24,749 bases of DNA from an uncultured Muribaculaceae bacterium. GTDB lineage: Bacteria; Bacteroidota; Bacteroidia; Bacteroidales; Muribaculaceae. The notes below the pieces were generated by a model. That model saw nothing but the letters and a program-made list of their open reading frames with translations, made no database searches and was not told where the DNA came from. Both the position numbers and the translations under genes were made by a program. The stretch is from assembly GCA_910584735.1 (NCBI GenBank), contig CAJUBM010000031.1:1-24749 (forward strand). The letters run 5' to 3'. Below are positions 15,417 through 22,600 of the stretch, in pieces; within the stretch, counting starts at the first letter, position 1, and each line of letters begins with the position of its first letter.

Positions 15417-15577
15417 TAGTGGCGCCGGACCTCCGGGACGGCAGGCCGCCAAAATAGGCGGAGCCCTATAGACGCGTCTTATTGGATAATATTTTGATTT
15501 TCTGCATATTGTGTTTGACTATCAGATGCGCTCGGCCTCTTCTGGTGGCCTGTCGTCCCGGAGGTCCGGCGCCACTA
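15417..15577. mobile_element. 161-bp TA-flanked inverted-repeat element (MITE-like or paired REP-like)
   Basis: The first 31 bases (15417-15447) and the last 31 bases (15547-15577) are inverted copies with a single mismatch. Weaker matching continues to about 52 bases on each side. The outermost bases of the arms are TA on one side and TA on the other, as left by TA-targeting transposases, and the remaining arm starts GTGGCGCCGGACC. The interior is AT-rich and has no reading frame. No transposase is in the window, so this would be non-autonomous. The alternative is two copies of a REP-type palindrome placed head to head. Between this and the AraC promoter (15578-15683) I see nothing else. Confidence 0.6.
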
Positions 15578-15683
15578 AAAGTTACCTTTCTATGTGTCGT
15601 TTTTGTGGTGAAGAATGTGGGCGTGATTTGTGTTTTGGTAGAAAATAAGGGGTGAGATTAATAGTAATATTGGGGGAAAATAC

Positions 15684-15691
15684 TAATTTTG
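15684..15691 (+). promoter_or_regulatory. Possible -7 box of the AraC-type regulator gene
   Basis: TAATTTTG followed by C, 39 bases before the start codon at 15730, fits the -7 consensus. No good -33 box is found at the usual distance, which would suit an activated or regulated promoter. Confidence 0.4.
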
Positions 15692-15729
15692 CAACCAATA
15701 GACCAATGTGTTCGTCTATAAGGTAATCT

Positions 15730-16638
15730 ATGAAAGGATTTGACAGCAACATAGAACAGGTAAAGCTAACAACAGTAATCGAATCGCTAAAGAACTACTC
15801 GGTTGACTACAGCCATCTGGGTGAAGATTATATCATATCACGTATAAGCTCTCACAACACGCATTTCCAAAAATCGATTATGCGGCGTTATGACGGGCTC
15901 ACGGTGCTTATTGCGGCGAAAGGTACGGTGCATCTTACCGTTAATCTTGACCGTATTACCGTTCCCCCTAATTCTATAGTGTTCATAGCGCCTGAAACTT
16001 TTTTCAAGCCCACGGCATGGGAAGGGGATGAACTTGACGTTTACCTGCTGTTCCTCTCGAACCGTTTTATAAGCGGAATAAATTTCGACCTGAACGCGGT
16101 TAATACGAACTTGCTTTCTTCGCAGGATCCGATGTTGCAGCTTACCCCCGAACGTGTCGATGTGCTGCGCCGTTATTTCGAACTGCTCCACCTTACATCG
16201 TTGGAGGATAACAATTACAGCCGGCATATAGCCCGGTCGCTGGCGGAAGCTGCCGGTTACCAGTTGATGGCTTTCAGCGAGGAGGCGGCGCGGCTGAAAG
16301 ATGCCGACCAGCCAAGGTCGCGCCGTGCCACGTATGTGCGAAATTTCCTTAGACTGGTGCGTGACCATCATCGCAAGGAACGCGCTATCGGATTTTATGC
16401 CGACCGCATGTTTATCTCTCCCAAATATCTCTCCCTCATCATAAAGGAGGCTACCGGCAAGTCGGCTGCCGAATGGATTGACCAGTATGTGATACAGGAG
16501 GCTAAGAATCTGCTACGTTATTCAGGCAAGAATGTGCAGCAGATAGCTTACGAACTGAACTTCACAAACCAGTCCTCGTTCGGCAAATATTTCAAACACC
16601 TTACGGGTCTGTCGCCTACGCAGTTCCAGAATTCATAA
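15730..16638 (+). CDS. AraC-family transcriptional regulator
   Basis: This is a one-component regulator. Residues about 40-115 are a cupin-like sensing domain (GLTVLIAAKGTVHLTVN, PNSIVFIAPETFFKPTAW). Residues about 205-302 are the double helix-turn-helix DNA-binding domain. The first motif is IGFYADRMFISPKYLSLIIK, followed by the linker ATGKSAAEWIDQYVIQEAKNL (shortened in practice by one residue). The second motif is QQIAYELNFTNQSSFGKYFK, ending in the family signature GLSPTQFQ. The length of 302 is normal. It is followed 46 bases later by the DUF4190-like gene, which it may control or be cotranscribed with. The effector is unknown. Confidence 0.94.
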   Translation: MKGFDSNIEQVKLTTVIESLKNYSVDYSHLGEDYIISRISSHNTHFQKSIMRRYDGLTVLIAAKGTVHLTVNLDRITVPPNSIVFIAPETFFKPTAWEGDELDVYLLFLSNRFISGINFDLNAVNTNLLSSQDPMLQLTPERVDVLRRYFELLHLTSLEDNNYSRHIARSLAEAAGYQLMAFSEEAARLKDADQPRSRRATYVRNFLRLVRDHHRKERAIGFYADRMFISPKYLSLIIKEATGKSAAEWIDQYVIQEAKNLLRYSGKNVQQIAYELNFTNQSSFGKYFKHLTGLSPTQFQNS

Positions 16639-16684
16639 GCAATCCATAGAATATTTTTTACTAAACACATATCTCATTAAGGCC

Positions 16685-17077
16685 ATGAACCAGCAGAACA
16701 ACGGTTATAATAACAATTATAATAACTATAACGGCGGGTATAACAACCCTCAGCCGCCGTATGGGAATCAGGGGCAGAATCCTTATCAGCCTAACCCTTA
16801 CCAGCAGCCTGTATACCAACAGGTGTACCAACGTCCGCGCACTAACGGGTTGGGGATAGCCGGATTCGTGCTGGCTCTTTGCGCCTGGATATTTTCATGG
16901 GTTCCCGTAGTGAATTTGCTTACGTGGATTCTTGGATTGGTTTTCTCATTTATCGGGCTGTTCAAGGCTCCGCGCGGACTGGCTATCGCCGGATTTGTAA
17001 TATCGGTGATAGGGATTGTTATCCTGGTTCTTGCGTTGCTGTTTTGGGGCGGGCTGGCTGCTTTGGCCGTGATTTAG
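16685..17077 (+). CDS. DUF4190-like small membrane protein with Asn/Gln/Tyr-rich N-terminus
   Basis: Residues 1-52 are low complexity, dominated by Asn, Gln, Pro, Tyr and Gly, with repeats such as NNYNN and NPYQ. The remainder starts with NGLGIAGFVLALCAWIF, the mark of DUF4190-type proteins, and has hydrophobic segments at about 55-93 and 99-128. It is probably an inner-membrane protein with a disordered cytoplasmic tail, and its role is not known. The stop codon overlaps the stop of the DUF4954 gene on the opposite strand (17074-17077), leaving no room for a terminator between the convergent genes. Confidence 0.82.
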   Translation: MNQQNNGYNNNYNNYNGGYNNPQPPYGNQGQNPYQPNPYQQPVYQQVYQRPRTNGLGIAGFVLALCAWIFSWVPVVNLLTWILGLVFSFIGLFKAPRGLAIAGFVISVIGIVILVLALLFWGGLAALAVI

Positions 17078-18939
17078 AGGGATCGGTAACGATTTTCAAT
17101 ATTTGTGACTATCTGCCGGGTCTCGGCTATGAAAGGATGGTTGTTGTCAGGGATTGGCTTTCCGGCCAGTCCCGCTTCCTTACAGGCATCGGCGATTATG
17201 GAGTCGGCATGTCGGCGTGTCTCCTCTACCCATCTTTCAAGAAATAGGTGGATGGCAGGCGATGACATGTCGCCTGCCGTGAAATCCTGTATCATGGATA
17301 GGGCAAATTTCTCGGCTGCTTTTGGTGTGGAGGTGTGTAACTCCCTGATTTTTTGAGCGAATTCTCCGGGAGTGGATATTTGGCCGTCCATGACCATATC
17401 AACAATCTCATCAACCATATTTTTAGGCGTCACGAAGCCGCAGAGGTCAATCCATTCCTCATCCCGGAGAACCGGGGCGGGAAGTGTGTCCCCGCCGTGT
17501 TCCAAGAAAGATGCCATGGTCTCACCTAAATATCTTATAATGGCGGATGTGTACAAATCGATACCTTTCAGCAGCGATTTGCGGCTGATTCTCATCCCGT
17601 TGTATAGATAATCTCCGTCTGTGTCGGTGGTTGCCAGTTCTTTTAGAATCTTTAGCCCGATACCCATCTTGGTTATGTTATAGGGGTTCAGGGCATCAAA
17701 CGTTATCGTATCGTGCCGGAAGGCATACATGCGGTTATCGCGTCGGGGCCATTTGGCTATGTCTCTCGCAGTGCCGCAGCTATTGAGTGCTACGCCGGGA
17801 ATAAGTCGTGACGCGCCGTCGGAATCAGTAACCAGATAGGAGAATGGGAACGCCGTAGTGTCGGGATGGCCGTAATGACGTCCTGAAACCATTGTGAAAT
17901 CCCCGATTTTAGCAGGCCACATTATATAGGAGTCGGACGCACATTTCGAGCCGCGTCCCATAGAGCCGTGGTGTATCGGCCCTAACTTATAGAGATGGTT
18001 GCTTTGGTTTGTGCCCGACCCTGCGTTGAACATGGTGAACATCCCTCCGATAAGAAGGGTGGATTTATGGTCGGATACCGTATATGGTCCGGCCAGGATT
18101 GATGCGGCTTCCCCGTTGCAAAGGCAGCAGTTGGCAAATATCAGCGAGTCGTGGGCCGTGAAGTTACGTAGTATTGCTGCCTGTCCGACGTAGCAGCGGG
18201 TAAGCTGGGTGGCATTGGTGACAGTGGCACCTTCGGCTATTATGAAATCGGAGGCTATTACCCCCGGTCCGACTTCGGTAGGAGCTTCATTTGAAGAGTC
18301 AATGGTGCCGTTGGATAGCCTGGCAACGCCTTTGAGCCTGGATTTGGCACCGATGCGTACACCGGTTATTTCGCCACAGTCGGTTATCATCGCTCCGGGG
18401 CCTATTGCCATCCGTGTGTCTGCCGATTTTTCCGCATGGCGTTCGACCATGAGGTTAAGACGGTGGCGCAAGTTTTCGTCACAGGTCGATATGATGCAAG
18501 CCGCCTGGGCCGATAATTCTCTGAAAATTCTCACACACCGCGAGCCTGTCTCGTCCAACACGTTTACCGCCGTCCCTTCGCCGAACCGGCACGGGGTGCC
18601 GGGCTTACATCCTGTGGAGAGGAGGGATGTATTGGCGATGATGGCGTTGTCTGCTATGTCGCAGTGGGATATGCCTTGTCCCAAGCGCTCTATAAGCACT
18701 TCGTTTCCTATGGTGCAGTCGTGTATGCGGGCGTCGTAAATTCCTGTTGCGGCCGGAATGTCCGTCCCGGGGATTACCGTAGTGGTCAAGGCTGTTCCCA
18801 ACCGCACATTGCCGGAGAAAGTGACATTGCGGTAGCGGTCCGGAATGAATCCCTCGCTGACATAGACCCGGCTCCAGTCGTCACACCGACATCCGTTCTT
18901 TTCAAGAGCTTCTATTTCTGTACGGCTGAGATTTCTCAT
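17074..18939 (-). CDS. DUF4954-family protein with left-handed beta-helix character
   Basis: I recognise this as the roughly 620-residue DUF4954 family of Bacteroidota. Its first 400 residues contain many short hexapeptide-like turns (IHDCTIGNEVLIERLGQGI, ITDCGEITGVRIGAKSRL, VIASDFIIAEGATVTNATQL) as in left-handed beta-helix acyltransferases and sugar-nucleotide enzymes. The C-terminal 200 residues are mainly helical. The helix suggests sugar or nucleotide-sugar binding, but no catalytic assignment can be made from sequence. The start ATG at 18939 overlaps the rfbC stop in ATGA, a strong sign of translational coupling and perhaps joint work on a deoxysugar precursor (inference). Confidence 0.85.
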   Translation of the reverse strand: MRNLSRTEIEALEKNGCRCDDWSRVYVSEGFIPDRYRNVTFSGNVRLGTALTTTVIPGTDIPAATGIYDARIHDCTIGNEVLIERLGQGISHCDIADNAIIANTSLLSTGCKPGTPCRFGEGTAVNVLDETGSRCVRIFRELSAQAACIISTCDENLRHRLNLMVERHAEKSADTRMAIGPGAMITDCGEITGVRIGAKSRLKGVARLSNGTIDSSNEAPTEVGPGVIASDFIIAEGATVTNATQLTRCYVGQAAILRNFTAHDSLIFANCCLCNGEAASILAGPYTVSDHKSTLLIGGMFTMFNAGSGTNQSNHLYKLGPIHHGSMGRGSKCASDSYIMWPAKIGDFTMVSGRHYGHPDTTAFPFSYLVTDSDGASRLIPGVALNSCGTARDIAKWPRRDNRMYAFRHDTITFDALNPYNITKMGIGLKILKELATTDTDGDYLYNGMRISRKSLLKGIDLYTSAIIRYLGETMASFLEHGGDTLPAPVLRDEEWIDLCGFVTPKNMVDEIVDMVMDGQISTPGEFAQKIRELHTSTPKAAEKFALSMIQDFTAGDMSSPAIHLFLERWVEETRRHADSIIADACKEAGLAGKPIPDNNHPFIAETRQIVTNIENRYRSL

Positions 18940-19469
18940 AGGTATGGAGCTGCCAGGTCTTTTTCAGATAGTTGCGGGATAATTCCTTCCAAGGGCCATG
19001 TGATGGCAAGTGTGGGGTCGTCGAATCTCACGGCGCCTTCTTCTCCGGGTGAGTAATAGTTGTCAACCTTATATTCGAAGCGGGCCTCGTCGCTAAGCAC
19101 GAGGAATCCGTGGGCGAAACCCCGGGGGATGAACATCTGGCGTCCGTTGGTGTCGGAGAGTTCGGTGGCGATATGGCGTCCGAATGTGGGGGAGCCGGGA
19201 CGCAGATCCACGGCCACATCCCATACGCGGCCTAAGCTGACCCGGACGAGTTTGGCTTGTGCGTGGTCTCCGCGTTGGAAATGCAGCCCGCGAAGCACAC
19301 CTTTTCGCGACATTGATTCGTTATCCTGCACGAATTCCAAATCTTTCAGCCCTGTGGCGCGGCGGAAGTCGGCCAGTCTGAACGTCTCCATAAACCATCC
19401 GCGTTCGTCTCCGAAACGCTGAGGTTCTACAATCCACACTCCGGGTATCTCAGCTTCGATAAATTTCAT
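18936..19469 (-). CDS. rfbC: dTDP-4-dehydrorhamnose 3,5-epimerase (RmlC)
   Basis: RmlC epimerises dTDP-4-keto-6-deoxyglucose at C3 and C5, the third step to dTDP-L-rhamnose. The cupin fold is clear: VWIVEPQRFGDERGWFMETF, then the catalytic histidine H63 in VLRGLHFQ, VWDVAVDLRPGSPTFG, FIPRGFAHGFLVLSD and the tyrosine-rich FEYKVDNYYSPGEEG. At 177 residues it is full length. The other dTDP-rhamnose genes (rfbA, rfbB, rfbD) are not in the window. The MKFIEAEIPGV start is well conserved, so the ATG at 19469 is right even though a -7 box ends only four bases before it. It is translationally coupled to the DUF4954 gene. Confidence 0.96.
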   Translation of the reverse strand: MKFIEAEIPGVWIVEPQRFGDERGWFMETFRLADFRRATGLKDLEFVQDNESMSRKGVLRGLHFQRGDHAQAKLVRVSLGRVWDVAVDLRPGSPTFGRHIATELSDTNGRQMFIPRGFAHGFLVLSDEARFEYKVDNYYSPGEEGAVRFDDPTLAITWPLEGIIPQLSEKDLAAPYL

Positions 19470-19473
19470 ACCG

Positions 19474-19504
19474 CAAAATTACACCTTTCCTAACAAACCT
19501 CAAA
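19474..19504 (-). promoter_or_regulatory. Promoter directly in front of rfbC
   Basis: On the minus strand TTTG (19504-19501) is 23 bases before TAATTTTG (19481-19474). Four bases later the rfbC ATG begins, so the mRNA would be leaderless or nearly so. Confidence 0.7.
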
Positions 19505-19552
19505 ATGCAATGGGGTTTAAGAAAAAGTTCCCATTGAAGTGGATGGATAGAG

Positions 19553-19586
19553 AGTGGCGGTATATCAATTCTGACATACCGCCACT
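19553..19586 (-). terminator. 3' hairpin of the large secreted-protein gene (same family as 15348-15382)
   Basis: Fifteen-base arms (19553-19567 and 19572-19586) enclose a four-base loop. The single imperfect position is G-U in the minus-strand RNA but A-C in the plus-strand RNA. It begins 43 bases downstream of the stop codon at 19630. The core GCGGTRTRTCAA...TGACATACCGC is shared with the hairpin after the OmpX-like gene. Confidence 0.65.
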
Positions 19587-19629
19587 GTGTGATATGGGTG
19601 GATTTTATAGCGTTTTTCGCTATTACCTG

Positions 19630-22600
19630 TTATCTTACGGCTACCTTGAAAGTGGCGGAGGCGGCACGTACCAGGTATGTGCCGGAGGCGACGGGAAGCA
19701 ACAGCGGGGAATCGGACGGTGTGCCGGAGTAGATTATGCGGCCGTCAGGGAGCGCCACTGTTACATCCACACCTATGGCTCCTTCTATTACGAGGTGGCC
19801 TTGCGATGCCCTTACGCTTATATTGGCTGATGTTTCGGTGCTGTTCAATCCCGACTGGTCAAGGGTGGCATCGTTTGACGGACGCGATTCGCCGACGTTG
19901 TAGAGGGCTGTGACGTGGTATGTGGGTTTTGAGCCCGGGGGCAATGTGCGGTCGGTGTACTCTGTGGCCGTAATCGGTGATGTGTTAAGCCGGATTCCGT
20001 CGCGATACAGGTTGTAGCCTGAGAGTTCTACACCCATTCCTCTGAAGCCTGCGGGTATGAACGAAATGTCGTCAACGCACAATGCGAAGAGGTTGGCTGA
20101 CACGCAGCGTATCGCGAAGTAACGTGTTCCTGCCGGGAGTTGGGCAGTGTACTCTTTCCATTCTACAGGCACCTGCGTATCGGCCTCGATGAGTTTGAAG
20201 TCTGAGGTAGCCGTGCCGGAGGTGGAGTATAGAATTTCCATGCTCTCAAGGCCGTAGAGGTCGGTGGCCGAGCGGGCGAAGAATTTTATTTCCTGTGCCT
20301 CGCCGGTAAGCAGCGGGGATATGAGCCAGTCGTCGTTGTGGTCGCCGTAGTCGGCTATTGCCGAGAAGGCCACGAACATGGTTGTGCCGCTATGACATTC
20401 CCAGGCGCTGCCGGTAAGGTTGCCTGCCGGGGCGTTGAAGGCCATGAAGGCTTTGGGGACGGTGGCATTGGGGATGGCGACCGAGCCGTGTCCCACGCCG
20501 AGGGTATAGAGACCGTCGGCATCGGTTGTGGTCCATTGGCCGAGGTAATCGGCGGCTATCTCTGTGCCTTCCATGCCGATTGAGAAAGGCACGTAGCCCT
20601 CTACGTCATCGGTTATGCGTACGGGGGTGGCGGGACCTAAGTCAGGCTCGTTCCAGCGTATGGCCGCATGGCCGTTTTCCGTACGGGCGGAGGCGTTCTG
20701 TGGCGCAGGGTAGATGTTTTGGTGTACGCCCACGGAGACTGATGCGCTGCGGTTGTCGGAGGCCACGCGGTCGCCTTCAGTAGTTACTTCCGCATGGTAT
20801 ACCATTTCTTTAGGATTTACTACGCCGAGGGTTTGATTGAAAGTCACGGCGGCATGTTCGCTCATATCCAAAGACATGCTACGGCTGTCTACCACTTCGC
20901 CGTTGAGATAGAGGTCAACGGTGGCCTCGGCCGTATGTGCGCCGGAGTTCTCGATATATGCCGTGAGTGGGAATGGCTGTCCTGCCTCGACCACCTTAGG
21001 GGCAGTGAAGCGGTTCATGGTCATATTCGGTGTGGGGAGGTCGAGAATGGAGATGTTGTCGATGAATATGGTGGTGGCGTATTCTCCGAAGTTCTCACCC
21101 GTAAGCACAAATTGAACTTTACTTGCTTCTGGGCTGATGGGGACTATGCAGCGCTGCCATCCCTCAAGGCCGGGCTGGGGACGCGCTTCAACTGTGTTCT
21201 GACGCAGTTCGCCATCGTTCTCCCAATAGAGTGTCGCCTCTATTCCCCGGTCGGTTCCTTTGGGGTATAGGAAATAGAATACCAAGGCCGGTTCCGCGAG
21301 GTTGTCAACCGAGAAGTTCCCGGAGATGAACGAAGCACGGTCGCCTGTAGTGACCCCTACGAAGCGGAGCAGGCCTCCGTCATCGTCCTGGTCTTCGATA
21401 CCGGGGTTGGAAGAGGGGTTTGTGACAGTCCATGATGCGTTGTCATCGGCGCGTTCCACCACGAATTCGAGCGTGGCATATCCTTCGGCGAACGATTCGT
21501 TCACCGGGGCCGGGATGAGTTTCCCGTAGGTTGTGGTGTTGGAGTATTCTGCATCCGATTCTCCGGCGATATTTATGGCGGTTACGCTGTATTGCACGAA
21601 TTCCTGCGGGGTGTCGGCTTCGGCGGCGCGGTCGGTTAGGATGGTGGCGGTGTGGGCGTCTGCGATTTCGGTCACCGTACGGTCATAGCGCGTCACGCGG
21701 TAGGTGACGGAGCCTTCCGGCATCTGTATGCCCTCAATATCAGTGGCGGGAGCGTCCCATTTAAGTATAATCTCGCCGTTGTCCGACCCGTTTACAGCAC
21801 GGATGTTTGTTACAGCAACCGGTCGGTGTACGCCTATGTACACTTCGGTGCTTTCACGCAGGCTGGTGCCGTTGTCCGATGTCACGGCCACGCCGTATGT
21901 CACTATGCCGTTCGGTGCCTTTGTGTCAGTGTAGGTTATCTTCTCCCCGGGGGCACCTGAGATTGTCTCCAACAGGGCGTTGTTGCGGAAAATCTCCACT
22001 TTGGATATGGAGGCGAGTGCGGCGCCTGTCATGTCGGTTGTAGGCAGCGTGAATGATAGTTGTGCTGTGAGGGCGCCGTTCTCCCCGGCAAGGGCCGTAA
22101 GCCCCTTCACGGGGTTCGGCACGTGCGACCTTACGGGTTCGCTTACAGAGAAGTTGTCAACCCATAGGTAGTAGGAGTCTATGTCCGAACAACTTTGGAC
22201 GGCGAAATAATATGCTCCGTCTTTATCCGGGGTGAAGTCGCATGTAAGGGTTGAATATTGGTCGGAAGTTATGTCTGTCGGGTTAAGAATCCGTACGGAC
22301 ATTCCTTCTGCGGTAGGTGTGTTGCCGGCCCATAAAGCTATACGTTCGGGATAAACTTTCAAGGGTGAACGCGTTGCCTTTGCGTCTATAGCGACGCGGT
22401 AGCTCATTCCTCGCGTCAGGTATACCGGCGGGAGAATCATATAGTCGTTCGCGTTGCTGGTGAGGCATATTGAGGAGTGCATCTGTCCGCTGTCCCAGAC
22501 CCAGGTCTTTCCGTCTTTGTCGCCATCGACCATTACGAAGTCGTCCATGTCGTCCGCACTGTCGAATGTCATTGTGCAGGGAGCTTTATATGTCCCTACC

